64,000 bases of DNA from Leptospira weilii serovar Ranarum str. ICFT. GTDB taxonomy: Bacteria > Spirochaetota > Leptospiria > Leptospirales > Leptospiraceae. The notes below the pieces were generated by a model. The model had not been told where the DNA came from. It was given only the letters and a program-made list of their open reading frames with translations, and ran no database searches. Location of the stretch: the NCBI RefSeq assembly GCF_000332415.1, contig NZ_AOHC02000026.1:76001-140000 (forward strand). Direction: 5' to 3'. Made by a program: the position numbers and the translations under genes. This document shows, in pieces, positions 24,334 through 35,065 of the stretch; positions within the stretch are counted from its first letter, which is position 1; each line of letters begins with the position of its first letter.

Positions 24334-25995
24334 ATGTTCAGCTTTAATCTAATCACTGAAAAATGGATTCCAGTAAAAACAGTATCCGGCGATATCAAAG
24401 AAGTCAGTTTAACCGACGCTCTTCTAAAAGCGAGGGACTATAAAAAAATTGAAGATCCTTCTCCTTTGGTTGTCGCCTCGTTATACCGATTCCTGCTAGC
24501 CGTTTTACACCGAGCCTTAAAAGGTCCCACGGAAGTGAGTCAAAATGTAAATTGGTTCGAAAACGGATTTCCTGAAAAAGAAATCCTAGACTATCTCGAA
24601 AAGTGGAAAGATCGATTTGATTTGTTTCATCCGAAGTATCCGTTCTATCAGGTTGCGGATTTACCGAATGAGTTTATGAAACATTGGCACATTCTTACCG
24701 CCGAATCCGGAAGCGGTTCGACGAGTACATTATATAATCATAATAATAGAAAGAATTTTGCGGAATGCGAAGAAATAGCCTCCCCCTCGTTAATCGTTAA
24801 GAAAATTTTAGAACATCAGAACTTCACTTTAGGCGGTCTCATCCGTAAAATACAATATTCTCAGGGTAGCGCACCTTCCGCTACTTCCGCAATTATGATT
24901 TCTAAAGGAAAGGATTTACATGAGACCTTTTGTCTAAACCTTGTGACTTACAATAACAAAGAAGCGGACATTGATACGCCTGTTTGGGAACGAGATAGTC
25001 AAAAAATGAATTTAAAATATATGAAAGGAAAAGTCACAATAACAAAAGGAAAAAAAGGAGAAGAGAAAGAGGATTGTCAGGGAGCCAAAGAATCCATTCT
25101 TGGATTCACAAATTTATATACTTGGATAAGCCGTTCTATAAAAGTCCTACCTGAAAAAGTCGATGATCGAATCATAATTAAAAATATTTTGTATGCTTCC
25201 GGAATTTCAATTAACAGAGAAACGAACATTCTCTTTGATCCGATGGTTTCCTATAAAAAAAGCATTAAGAAAGGGTTAATAAGTATTAACCTAAATAAAG
25301 ATAAGGCGTTATGGAGGGACTTTAACTCCATTCTCCCTCAAGCGAATAACGGCGATTTAGTCTCAAAAGTATTAAACCATTCATCCGAGTTGGTATCGGA
25401 TATACAAAGTAAAGAACCTATAAAATTATCATTTTATGGTCAAGTTTCAAATAAAGGAAAAATTGAATTATACAGAAGCGAACATTATAATATATCAAAT
25501 ATAATCATAAAGAACCGCAGATATGTCGAATCTCTCAATAAAATATTAATAGATTCGGAAAAAACGTTCTCCTTTCTTAAAAAGGCAACCTTTGATTTAT
25601 TGATATTAACTGAGCCTTTATTAAAAGATGAAAAAGAAAATAAAAAAAATCTTTTATGGAAGAAAGTATCAAATCCTCCGCCTCCTAAAGAACAACCGCT
25701 CATAACTAAATTAAGAGCGACTATCCAAAAACTTCCATCTACGATAACTTATTGGTCTACGCTAGAATCTCAATTCTCAACTTTCCTTTCGCAGTTCACC
25801 CATTTAACTCCTGAGGACAATGAAAACTGGTGGTTACAAAAACTTATCGAGACGGTCAATATCTCTTGGCAAAAAACTTGCGATAGCATTGGTATTAACG
25901 TCGATTCGATGAAAGCGATAGCAATCGCCCAACGAACAATCGACATACATTGTTTGTATCTAAGCAAATTAATCAATGGAGAAGAAAATGTCTGA
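24334..25995 (+). CDS. cas8e: Cascade large subunit Cas8e (Cse1/CasA)
   Basis: 553 residues. It begins MFSFNLITEKWIPVKTVSGD, the typical Cse1 start, with the FHPKYPFYQVADL block and a C-terminal helical bundle. An AGGAG site precedes the ATG. This subunit recognises the PAM and recruits Cas3. It is about 50 residues longer than the E. coli protein (family knowledge). Its stop overlaps the cas11 start by 8 bp. Confidence 0.93.
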   Translation: MFSFNLITEKWIPVKTVSGDIKEVSLTDALLKARDYKKIEDPSPLVVASLYRFLLAVLHRALKGPTEVSQNVNWFENGFPEKEILDYLEKWKDRFDLFHPKYPFYQVADLPNEFMKHWHILTAESGSGSTSTLYNHNNRKNFAECEEIASPSLIVKKILEHQNFTLGGLIRKIQYSQGSAPSATSAIMISKGKDLHETFCLNLVTYNNKEADIDTPVWERDSQKMNLKYMKGKVTITKGKKGEEKEDCQGAKESILGFTNLYTWISRSIKVLPEKVDDRIIIKNILYASGISINRETNILFDPMVSYKKSIKKGLISINLNKDKALWRDFNSILPQANNGDLVSKVLNHSSELVSDIQSKEPIKLSFYGQVSNKGKIELYRSEHYNISNIIIKNRRYVESLNKILIDSEKTFSFLKKATFDLLILTEPLLKDEKENKKNLLWKKVSNPPPPKEQPLITKLRATIQKLPSTITYWSTLESQFSTFLSQFTHLTPEDNENWWLQKLIETVNISWQKTCDSIGINVDSMKAIAIAQRTIDIHCLYLSKLINGEENV

Positions 25996-26506
25996 GGAAA
26001 AATTTGAAAATGAAATAAAATTTATCAAAGTGTTACAAAAGCTTTCCGAAGAAAACACAAAGGCAATGGCTGAACTGAGAAGAAGTCTTTCCTACGATTT
26101 GACTACTTATCCGAAGTCGTATCCTTACGTTGAATGGGCTGTTGAAAATTTAGGAGAATGGAAAAGAAAAGCTTACTACCTAGTAGCCGGCCTTTTTGCA
26201 CTTCACAAGATTGAAGACGGTAGCCTCTCAACCAAACGGAATTTAGGCGCTACAATCTTTCAGCTGTATAAAGAAAACGACGAATCCAAAAGTATCGAAC
26301 AAAGATTCATTAACCTTTTAGAGAGCGACGAAGAAGAATTAGCTTATAGACTTCGACAAATGATTTCTCTACTCAAGGGAAAATCAATCAACTGGACTTT
26401 ACTGTTGTACCACGTCAAGTATTGGAACCGGACGGATAAATGGGTTCAACAAAAATGGAGTAGAAGTTTTTACAAAAACTTTTCAATGACAAAATCAGAA
26501 TCATAA
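25988..26506 (+). CDS. cas11: Cascade small subunit Cas11 (Cse2/CasB)
   Basis: 172 residues from the ATG at 25988, which follows GGAG with a 6-nt spacing; an earlier ATG at 25976 lacks this. The helical protein has AELRRSLSYDLTTYP near the N-terminus and LAYRLRQMISLLKGKSINWT with LLYHVKYWNR in the C-terminal half, the Cse2 pattern. Two copies normally line the belly of Cascade and hold the displaced strand. Confidence 0.9.
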   Translation: MSEEKFENEIKFIKVLQKLSEENTKAMAELRRSLSYDLTTYPKSYPYVEWAVENLGEWKRKAYYLVAGLFALHKIEDGSLSTKRNLGATIFQLYKENDESKSIEQRFINLLESDEEELAYRLRQMISLLKGKSINWTLLLYHVKYWNRTDKWVQQKWSRSFYKNFSMTKSES

Positions 26507-26526
26507 GATAATCAAAGGAGATGAGA

Positions 26527-27837
26527 ATGAAAAATTTATTAGAGATTCATATATTACAAAACTTTGCACCGGCAAATTTGAATAGGGACGATACGGGCGC
26601 ACCGAAGGACACAATGTTCGGAGAATTCCTCCGAGGGCGAGTAAGCAGTCAATCTTGGAAAAGATCGGTTAGAAAATATATAAGCGAGTTTCAGTTATTA
26701 TCTAAGGAAGAACTTGCTACCCGAACGAAAAGACTTTCCAAAATCGTTGAAGACTGTCTGGTAGATAATTATTCTTTTAAGCGGGAAGAAGCGATTCCGA
26801 TGGGTCAACTTGCGATTAATTGTATTCTAAAATCCGATCCTAAAAAACCCCACCTTTCGAAAACTCTTGTTTTTATTTCTCAAAACGAAGGCCGGGAATT
26901 TGCAAGGATTTGTAACGAAAATAAGGATCAATTGACCGAGTTTGCTTCCGAAACAAAACTAAAAGCTATGAATGAAATTCAAGAAGTAGAAGAAAGAATT
27001 GAAGATATTAAAAAAGAAAGCGAAAATGCGGAAGATGAAAAAGAGAAAGAAAAACTAAAAAAAGATTTAAAAGAGTTACAAGAAGAATTAAAGAAAAAAA
27101 AGAAAGACGCGGGAAAAACCGAAGTCCCGGCTGAAATTAAGAAAGAATTTAGTAAAGTAATTGGATCGGCAAGAAGATCGGTGGATATAGCCCTTTTTGG
27201 TAGAATGCTTGCCGAACTGAAACCGGAGAATGCGGATCGAGACAATGCGGCCTGCCAGGTGTCTCACGCTATTTCAACTAACGCAATTAAAAGAGAGTTT
27301 GATTTTTTTACGGCAGTCGATGAATTGAATCAAGACGACAGCGGCGCAGGTATGATGGGTACGGTCGAATTCAATTCATCGTGTTATTACCGTTATTCGT
27401 CGCTTGATATCGATAAATTATTCTACAATCTCAACCACGAAAAAGACGACGACCTTCCGATTCGAGGTATCGAAGCATTTCTAAAAGCTTTCGTTAAATC
27501 AAAGCCTACGGGCAAACAAAACACATTCGCAGCGCATAATGATCCGGACTACGTTGTGTTTACCGTTCGTCAAAATGCCGATCCGCGAAATTTGGCTAAT
27601 GCTTTTGAAAAACCGATTGGGAAAAACGATTTAACGGATAAGTCTTTAACGGAGGTCTCTATTAACAGGTTTGAAACTAAGTGGGAAAAACTCGACAAAG
27701 CTTACGGGCAAGCAGGCAAAACATTTATTCTCAATTTAGCCGATGATACAAAATCAAAAGTGGGGACATCGGTAGATAGTCTTGATCATCTAATCCAACA
27801 GACCATTGCAGAAGTTAAGAAAAATATAAGAGGATAA
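26527..27837 (+). CDS. cas7e: Cascade backbone Cas7e (Cse4/CasC) with coiled-coil insert
   Basis: 436 residues from the ATG at 26527 (GGAG 6 nt upstream). It begins LLEIHILQNFAPANLNRDDTG and carries FGEFLRGRVSSQSWKRSVR and DIALFGRMLAE, both typical of Cas7e. Six copies coat the crRNA. A Lys/Glu-rich segment at about residues 148-200 (EERIEDIKKES, KEKEKLKKDLKELQEELKKK) looks like a coiled coil and is not part of the core fold; it explains why the protein is about 70 residues longer than the E. coli homologue. A cas5e ATG follows after 2 bp. Confidence 0.94.
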   Translation: MKNLLEIHILQNFAPANLNRDDTGAPKDTMFGEFLRGRVSSQSWKRSVRKYISEFQLLSKEELATRTKRLSKIVEDCLVDNYSFKREEAIPMGQLAINCILKSDPKKPHLSKTLVFISQNEGREFARICNENKDQLTEFASETKLKAMNEIQEVEERIEDIKKESENAEDEKEKEKLKKDLKELQEELKKKKKDAGKTEVPAEIKKEFSKVIGSARRSVDIALFGRMLAELKPENADRDNAACQVSHAISTNAIKREFDFFTAVDELNQDDSGAGMMGTVEFNSSCYYRYSSLDIDKLFYNLNHEKDDDLPIRGIEAFLKAFVKSKPTGKQNTFAAHNDPDYVVFTVRQNADPRNLANAFEKPIGKNDLTDKSLTEVSINRFETKWEKLDKAYGQAGKTFILNLADDTKSKVGTSVDSLDHLIQQTIAEVKKNIRG

Positions 27838-27839
27838 GA

Positions 27840-28529
27840 ATGTCGACACTTCTATTGAGACTTGCCGGTCCCTTACAATCCTGGGGAACACGAAGTCGTT
27901 TTGATGAAAGAGACACGGACTTAGAACCTTCCAAGTCCGGCGTTCTTGGATTAGTCAGTGCGTCGTTAGGTATTGAAAGAACGGATTGGGAAAAAAATTT
28001 AGAACCTCTTACCAAATTACGAATGGGGGTTCGTATTGATAAACCGGGCATCCTGCGCTATGATTATCATACGGCACAAGAAATCATTTCCGCCGACGAA
28101 TCTAAAATTCATAGTACGGCTGTGACTAAGAGGTATTATCTGGCCGATGCTATGTTTTTAGTCGGCTTGGAAGGAGACGATAGTTTACTAGAAAAGATTC
28201 ATCATTCTTTCTTAAATCCTGTATGGACTTTATCTTTAGGCAGAAAAGCATTTGTGCCTTCACCCGGAGTTTATTTAAAAGATGGCTTGGTCAAAAATAA
28301 ATCACTGGAAGAAGCATTGGCGGCATATCCCTATTTACCAACGATCGAGAGTGATGAAAAAGACAAAATTAAAATCCCGGAAAGATTTCGTTATGTGTTA
28401 GAGGCGAAAACAATGGAAGGCTCAATTAGGATGGATCAATTAATATCTTCTTTTGCCGAAAGAAAGTTCGCTTCCAGATACGTGCAATTTGATTCTAAAA
28501 AATTAGGAGATCTACCTAAATGTTCCTGA
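27840..28529 (+). CDS. cas5e: Cascade subunit Cas5e (CasD)
   Basis: 229 residues. It begins MSTLLLRLAGPLQSWGTRSR, followed by TDLEPSKSGVLGLVSASLGI, both diagnostic of Cas5e, and has SLGRKAFVPSPGVYL further on. Cas5e caps the 5' handle of the crRNA. The stop overlaps the cas6e start by 10 bp. Confidence 0.95.
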   Translation: MSTLLLRLAGPLQSWGTRSRFDERDTDLEPSKSGVLGLVSASLGIERTDWEKNLEPLTKLRMGVRIDKPGILRYDYHTAQEIISADESKIHSTAVTKRYYLADAMFLVGLEGDDSLLEKIHHSFLNPVWTLSLGRKAFVPSPGVYLKDGLVKNKSLEEALAAYPYLPTIESDEKDKIKIPERFRYVLEAKTMEGSIRMDQLISSFAERKFASRYVQFDSKKLGDLPKCS

Positions 28530-29407
28530 CCAAACTCGAGCTGAACGTCAAATCCCGAAAAACCGCCGACTGGCTCCGAAACCCTTATAATGTACATAAA
28601 GATTTATGGAAAGCTTTCCCGAGCGACCCGGCACAAAAACAAGAAGCCCCTTTTTTGTACAGATTCGATCTGAATCGAAATGAAACGTCGATCCAACCTA
28701 GAATATTAGTATTTTCTAAAATAAAACCCGACTGGAACGACGCGTTTGCAGATCGACCGGTTTTATTAGGTATTCCGCAAGTAAAAGATAATATTGATCC
28801 GAATTCTTTTATTCAAGAAGGTGCGATTTTCCGTTTTTCTCTGATTGCAAATCCTACTAAAAAAATTCTCAACTATCGGGCGCTTTTTGAAGAGGAACTC
28901 AAAGATTATCCCAAAGAATATTCCCGAGCCAAACATAAGGAATATATGGTAGGTAAGAGAAAATTAGAAGAATTGGTCGCCGCACTTCCTCAAGAAAAGA
29001 AAGACTCATTCCGTTTGGAAAAGAAAAAGAAACAGTTAAAAAATATGAAAAAAGTAGGAATTTATGAGGAACAAGAGCAGATCGAATGGCTGAAAAGACA
29101 GGGAAACAATCCGCGCTCGGCGGACTATAGCGCCGGTTTCGAACTCATTCAGACTGAAGTCAAAAATCAAAAGGGAGAAACCGATTATTGGAATTCGGCG
29201 TTTACCCACGGTCAAGAAATTTCGCGGTTTCAGATAACGCAAAAAAAAGACGAAGCCGGAATCATACACGATATCAAAATTCATACGGTCGCTTTTTCGG
29301 GCGTTTTACGAGTCACAAATCCGGGCGACTTTAAAAGAGCCTACGCCCAAGGGATCGGTTCGGGTAAGGCGTTCGGTTGCGGGATGTTACTTTTGGCGAG
29401 AGTCTAA
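28520..29407 (+). CDS. cas6e: crRNA-processing endoribonuclease Cas6e (CasE/Cse3), enlarged
   Basis: 295 residues against about 200 in E. coli. The catalytic-type residues Tyr23 and His26 are present in NPYNVHKDLW, and the C-terminal glycine-rich loop GIGSGKAFGCGMLLL is intact. Cas6e cuts within each repeat at the base of the CCCCAC/GTGGGG stem and stays bound to the 3' hairpin. The extra length lies mainly at residues 115-185, a Lys/Glu-rich helical insert (GKRKLEELVAALPQEKKDSF, LEKKKKQLKNMKKVG). It is the last cas gene; no cas1 or cas2 follows before the array. Confidence 0.93.
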   Translation: MFLTKLELNVKSRKTADWLRNPYNVHKDLWKAFPSDPAQKQEAPFLYRFDLNRNETSIQPRILVFSKIKPDWNDAFADRPVLLGIPQVKDNIDPNSFIQEGAIFRFSLIANPTKKILNYRALFEEELKDYPKEYSRAKHKEYMVGKRKLEELVAALPQEKKDSFRLEKKKKQLKNMKKVGIYEEQEQIEWLKRQGNNPRSADYSAGFELIQTEVKNQKGETDYWNSAFTHGQEISRFQITQKKDEAGIIHDIKIHTVAFSGVLRVTNPGDFKRAYAQGIGSGKAFGCGMLLLARV

Positions 29408-29425
29408 GAGCTTGTTTCAAAATTA

Positions 29426-29479
29426 TCCGATTTTATCAGAATCGCTGCGATTGTTTTGAGTTTTAGGGCAGACTCTGAT
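29426..29479 (-). repeat. Dispersed repeat (pair with 18687-18750)
   Basis: The minus strand reads ATCAGAGTCTGCCCTAAAAC, CTCAAAACAATCGCAGCG and GATAAAATCGGA, matching 18687-18750 in the same order. It lies just after the cas6e stop. Confidence 0.6.
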
Positions 29480-29491
29480 TTTCCAATGGAT

Positions 29492-29794
29492 TCAACGGGG
29501 CGTGTAGTTTAGAGGCGAGTTCATAATTTTCCTCCCGTAGTTCCGTTGATAAATGAACTTTTCTCTTTTGGTAAACGAATCGAATCGTTTTTGCTTTTGA
29601 TCTATTGGATTTTTATGAATTGGTTGAATTGAATCCAATCGTTTTTTAGGGGTAAACATCATCGAAGACACGGTGCCGAATCGGCTTAGATCCGGCTCCT
29701 CGGAAACTTGTACTATTTCCTCGAATTCGTTTTCTTGTTTTTGTAATGCGGTTAATTGTTTGTCAATTTTTGCAATATCGTTTAGCTGCGGCAT
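29492..29794 (-). CDS. Hypothetical protein, 100 residues
   Basis: Charged, lysine-rich protein starting MPQLNDIAKIDKQLTALQ with a short coiled-coil-like N-terminus and FTPKKRLDSIQPIHKN in the middle. No ribosome binding site is obvious and I do not recognise the family. It lies on the opposite strand between cas6e and the array, where cas1/cas2 would be expected, but shows no likeness to either. Confidence 0.4.
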   Translation of the reverse strand: MPQLNDIAKIDKQLTALQKQENEFEEIVQVSEEPDLSRFGTVSSMMFTPKKRLDSIQPIHKNPIDQKQKRFDSFTKREKFIYQRNYGRKIMNSPLNYTPR

Positions 29795-29937
29795 TCTTTG
29801 GATTTAACATTCCGAACACAGAAATTCGGTTTTTTTTCGTAAGTAAGAATTGAGATAATAGTCGATTGTATCTTGTTGCAATTTGAACATTTCATTTTTA
29901 TCTCTTTCAAAGTAGAAAATTATAATTTTTTAATTTA

Positions 29938-30110
29938 ACTTGAATTCTGCGTAACCAATGCGAAAGCGATTGAAGCGGAGTCAATAAATTGAAACTGAAG
30001 ACGATATATCGTATAACGTTTCTTTCATGCAATTTATTGACTATAGCTGAAAGCGCGGTCCGGCCTGCCAAGGCCGGATTCGCCCAAACTTTCTTATACC
30101 GAATTCACGT
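29938..30110 (+). repeat. Complete miniature inverted-repeat element (copy D, 173 bp)
   Basis: Left end ACTTGAATTCTGCGTAACC, right end ACCGAATTCACGT; flanked by TAATTTA on both sides (29931-29937 and 30111-30117), a 7-bp target duplication. The core has AATGCGAAAGCGATTG, an inserted palindromic stretch around CAATAAATTG...CAATTTATTG and GCGCGGTCCGGCC...GGCCGGATTCGCCC. It sits between cas6e and the CRISPR leader. Confidence 0.88.
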
Positions 30111-30117
30111 TAATTTA

Positions 30118-30587
30118 ATATTTTGCCAAATGAATCCTATGGTTCGATTTGTAAAAAAGTAAAAGCAAGTTTGTTTGGCGGAGTTAAATTTTATCCGAAG
30201 ATGAAATTTTCGAATTATCTCTGAAAAATAAAAACGATTTTGAAATACATTTTTTTCTAATATTCCGATCTCTCAGTCCCGATTTTATACATGTTATGCG
30301 AAACCGAAATCTCCAAGAATTATCCAATTCGGTAGACAATCGTCTTCTTTTATTAGGTCCGGGAACCAACATTACATATTGGGTATTAAAAGAATTTTGG
30401 ACAGTCGATGCTCCTTGTTTGGACCGGGGAAACGAAGTATGTTTTGATTTGGAACCCGATAACGGCGCTTGTCCCTTCCTAAACTTCGATTTTTTTTTGC
30501 GAAAAACAAAATCATTCCTAAGGAAAATGGATCAAACGACAATATTCCTTAGACATAATATTCAATTTTACTATACAAGTCTTTAGC
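30118..30587 (+). promoter_or_regulatory. Presumed CRISPR leader region
   Basis: The repeat orientation (ending GAACCG, like the E. coli I-E repeat ending AAACCG) places the leader on this side. The 470 bp are AT-rich next to the array (TTCAATTTTACTATACAAGTC) as leaders usually are. No convincing gene is present; a 96-codon open frame here was rejected. The exact promoter cannot be fixed by eye. Confidence 0.45.
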
Positions 30588-31986
30588 CTATTCCCCACAC
30601 ACGTGGGGTTGAACCGTTCTCAGACGATTGAGTATCAGAGTTGACCTCCTATTCCCCACACACGTGGGGTTGAACCGACCAAATGCAGAAACGAAAAGTA
30701 AACTTAGAACTATTCCCCACACACGTGGGGTTGAACCGTGGTTTTCGCCTTGCATTATAACCCAACGATTCTATTCCCCACACACGTGGGGTTGAACCGA
30801 TCCGGCTTGCTTCGGACCGAATGAGGATGTTCTATTCCCCACACACGTGGGGTTGAACCGTATTATAGGACCTTTTCGATTCATTTTAGGAACTATTCCC
30901 CACACACGTGGGGTTGAACCGAACGCTGATTCTTCCAAACAGTCGAATAAAAACTATTCCCCACACACGTGGGGTTGAACCGATTTGCCGTTGTCGCACT
31001 CGCTGTCAGAAAGCCTATTCCCCACACACGTGGGGTTGAACCGGTTTTGAATGGCGTGGACATTTTCACGGGCGCCTATTCCCCACACACGTGGGGTTGA
31101 ACCGAGTGGGGGGAATATGATCATACTCCTAAAAGACTATTCCCCACACACGTGGGGTTGAACCGGACAATAACCGTGCGTATCGGATTGGTCACAACTA
31201 TTCCCCACACACGTGGGGTTGAACCGAAAATCCTTCCGCGCTGTAGCTCACCTCGTTCTATTCCCCACACACGTGGGGTTGAACCGTCCAAATGATCCGA
31301 AACCAAGTTTCGGAAGTTCTATTCCCCACACACGTGGGGTTGAACCGCCAATGGCGCCGCAGTGCTCACGATGCTGCGACTATTCCCCACACACGTGGGG
31401 TTGAACCGTGATTTGAATCCGCTCCGAACTGCGGGTCTGACTATTCCCCACACACGTGGGGTTGAACCGGATCCTATGCGAGTAACACCTTCTCCGAGAT
31501 CCTATTCCCCACACACGTGGGGTTGAACCGTGCCAATTTTTACCCCCGTTCGATAGTTAATACTATTCCCCACACACGTGGGGTTGAACCGGCAGATTGC
31601 GTATTTTTGACCAAACCTTTCTGCTATTCCCCACACACGTGGGGTTGAACCGCAGTGGGGAATTTTCCAACCAGACCCATTCTGCTATTCCCCACACACG
31701 TGGGGTTGAACCAAATCAAACCGCGGCGCGCTTCACAGATTATTCCTATTCCCCACACACGTGGGGTTGAACCGATCGAAGAAGACTGTTCTTGTTTTGT
31801 TTCCTCCTATTCCCCACACACGTGGGGTTGAACCGGGAAAAAAGCCGATTCTGATTATTCCAACAACTATTCCCCACCCACGTGGGGTTGAACCGACGAT
31901 CTGCGTAGAGGTCACTTGGATAACCGGCTATTCCCCACACGTGGGGTTGAACCGACTATGGGGATGTCCAGATCGGAAGTCGAAAA

Positions 31987-32098
31987 CTATTCCCCACACA
32001 CGTGGGGTCGGATGGAAAACAGGATAGATTTTGATTTAAAAACCTAACCGCTAATTCCTAATTGCTAATCCCTAAAACGCACACGTGGGGTTGAACCG
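31987..32098 (+). repeat. Chimeric CRISPR repeat, first invading unit
   Basis: The left 22 bp of a CRISPR repeat (31987-32008) run into CGGATGGAAAACAGGATAG, a TTTTGATTTAAAAA stretch and CCTAACCGCTAATTCC-type heptamers, then return to the repeat at CACACGTGGGGTTGAACCG. Total 112 bp, equal to one repeat plus one 83-bp unit. It is the most leader-proximal copy. Confidence 0.9.
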
Positions 32099-32156
32099 AC
32101 AGAATGACAAAATTTTGCCGGTTTTTCCTACTATTCCCCACACACGTGGGGTTGAA

Positions 32157-32192
<36 letters not shown>

Positions 32193-32706
32193 TATTCCCC
32201 ACACACGTGGGGTTGAACCGAAACATGCTTCCGAATGGATTGCAATCTATCACTATTCCCCACACACGTGGGGTTGAACCGTGAACCTGCACTATTCGCG
32301 GTATCAGACATTTCTATTCCCCACACACGTGGGGTTGAACCGTTTTGTTACGATAAAATAAATCGTTCCGTTAGCTATTCCCCACACACGTGGGGTTGAA
32401 CCGAACCTTGCAAGCTCTTGCATCAGCAATCCAGACTATTCCCCACACACGTGGGGTTGAACCGATGAATTTCTGGGAGTAGGTGGTGAGGAAATCCTAT
32501 TCCCCACACACGTGGGGTTGAACCGAGATTTGTCAGTCCGGGAGGCCGGACTGGTTACTATTCCCCACACACGTGGGGTTGAACCGTTCGTTTAAGGTAT
32601 TGTCGAAAGTCTTCGGGTCTATTCCCCACACACGTGGGGTTGAACCGTTTTTACCGTGCGCGCCCGCCGTATGTCCGCCTATTCCCCACACACGTGGGGT
32701 TGAACC

Positions 32707-32738
<32 letters not shown>

Positions 32739-33523
32739 ACTATTCCCCACACACGTGGGGTTGAACCGCATCGTAGGCTCTTTCACGTTCACTAAGATTT
32801 CTATTCCCCACACACGTGGGGTTGAACCGGCGAAGAAGTCCTCTACGGGGAAGTAGTTTTACTATTCCCCACACACGTGGGGTTGAACCGGTCGGGGAAG
32901 GCGGCCCGCGCTATTCCCCACACACGTGGGGTTGAACCGGACGGTGATCCTACGAAAGTTCGCGAACATTCCTATTCCCCACACACGTGGGGTTGAACCG
33001 AGTGGAAAAAGCTCGATTCTCAGATTAAAAAACTATTCCCCACACACGTGGGGTTGAACCATAATGAACCGAAGCGCCGCCTACGTTCTTGCCCTATTCC
33101 CCACACACGTGGGGTTGAACCGCGAAGGCCGCGAAAGATTCCGGCGCAATCTCCGCTATTCCCCACACACGTGGGGTTGAACCGAGCCGAAGAAATTTAT
33201 CACGAAATCGCGGGAACTATTCCCCACACACGTGGGGTTGAACCGCTCTTGAATCGAATTATAACGAATCTTATCTCCTATTTTCCCCACACACGTGGGG
33301 TTGAACCGACGGACTTTTACACATCTCTCCACTTGATCCTCTATTCCCCACACACGTGGGGTTGAACCGAAAATCCTTCCGCGCTGTAGCTCACCTCGTT
33401 CTATTCCCCACACACGTGGGGTTGAACCGTCTGAAACAAATACAAGAAAACACCGTAATAGCTATTCCCCACACACGTGGGGGTTGAACCGTATTAAATT
33501 GGCTTAAACCACAAATTCAGGAA

Positions 33524-33700
33524 CTATTCCCCACACACGTAGGGTCAGATGGAAAATAGGATAGATTTTGATTTAAAAACCTAACCCCTAACCCCTTGAA
33601 ACCGTGGGGTCGGATGGAAAACAGGATAGATTTTGATTTAAAAACCTAACCGCTAATTCCTAATTGCTAATCCCTAAAACGTACACGTGGGGTTGAACCG
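33524..33700 (+). repeat. Chimeric block with two tandem units
   Basis: A left half-repeat with GTAGGGTCAGATGG runs into a short 65-bp unit (33542) and a second unit (33607), then into CACGTGGGGTTGAACCG. The first unit lacks some of the heptamers, and the joint between units is TTGAAACCGTGGGGTCGG. Confidence 0.9.
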
Positions 33701-34462
33701 TAGTTGGCGCGAATCGGGAGAAGAATATCTGCTATTCCCCACACACGTGGGGTTGAACCGCAATTGATGTTGCCTCCCAGGGTTACAAAAATCTATTCCC
33801 CACACACGTGGGGTTGAACCGACTGGTAAACCCGTTTTTAGTATGCCGACATTCTATTCCCCACACACGTGGGGTTGAACCGCGATAACACAATTCGTGC
33901 AAAAAGGCGAGCTTCTATTCCCCACACACGTGGGGTTGAACCGAATGCTGCCCTTGCGGCTGTGTAAGAAGATTGCTATTCCCCACACACGTGGGGTTGA
34001 ACCGCTCGCGCGGATTCCTATTTCTATATCCATGCTCTATTCCCCACACACGTGGGGTTGAACCGAACACGTTCTTGGATTTGTCGAGCACTTCTTGCTA
34101 TTCCCCACACACGTGGGGTTGAACCGTATTGCCCGAACAATCGCTCGATCCGCGGATTCTATTCCCCACACACGTGGGGTTGAACCGTAGAAGGGAAAGC
34201 TACTCGTGCGATCATAGGCTATTCCCCACACACGTGGGGTTGAACCGCTAAGGTTAGTTTATGTTTGCCTTCGAAGCCCCTATTCCCCACACACGTGGGG
34301 TTGAACCGTTTGATCTCCGCATTCGCCGCATCCAGCGCACCTATTCCCCACACACGTGGGGTTGAACCGTCTTGTGTTTTTGGTGTTACAGATCCAGTCG
34401 ACTATTCCCCACACACGTGGGGTTGAACCGTCTTAAATTGGCTTAAACCACAAATTCAGGAA

Positions 34463-35065
34463 CTATTCCCCACACACGTAGGGTCAGATGGAAAATAGGA
34501 TAGATTTTGATTTAAAAACCTAACCCCTAGTTCCTAACCCCTAATCCCTTGAAACACACACGTAGGGTCGGATGGAAAACAGGATAGATTTTGATTTAAA
34601 AACCTAACCGCTAATTTCTAATCCCTAACCCCTTGAAACCGTGGGGTCGGATGGAAAACAGGATGGATTTTGATTTAAAAACCTAACCCCTAATTCCTAA
34701 TCCCTAACCCCTTGAAACACACACGTAGGGTCGGATGGAAAACAGGATAGATTTTGATTTAAAAACCTAACCCCTAATTCCTAATCCCTAACCCCTTGAA
34801 ACCGTGGGGTCGGATGGAAAACAGGATAGATTTTGATTTAAAAACCTAACCCCTAATTCCTAATCCCTAACCCCTTGAAACCGTGGGGTCAGATGGAAAA
34901 TAGGATAGATTTTGATTTAAAAACCTAACCCCCTAGTTCCTAATCCCTAACCCCTTGAAACACACACGTAGGGTCAGATGGAAAATAGGATAGATTTTGA
35001 TTTAAAAACCTAACTGCTAATTCCTAATTGCTAATCCCTTGAAACACACACGTGGGGTTGAACCG
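34463..35065 (+). repeat. Seven tandem invading units inside one CRISPR repeat
   Basis: Units begin (GGGTCRGATGG) at 34481, 34565, 34644, 34728, 34807, 34886 and 34971, with spacings of 84, 79, 84, 79, 79 and 85 bp. Two joint types alternate: TTGAAACACACACGTAGGG (long) and TTGAAACCGTGGGG (short). The left border is a half-repeat at 34463 and the right border CACGTGGGGTTGAACCG ending at 35065. No spacers are found inside. Confidence 0.92.

Noticed and set aside
30296..30586. Open frame of 96 codons just before the first CRISPR repeat
   Set aside because: No ribosome site, odd composition, and it lies in the presumed leader; no recognisable protein domain.
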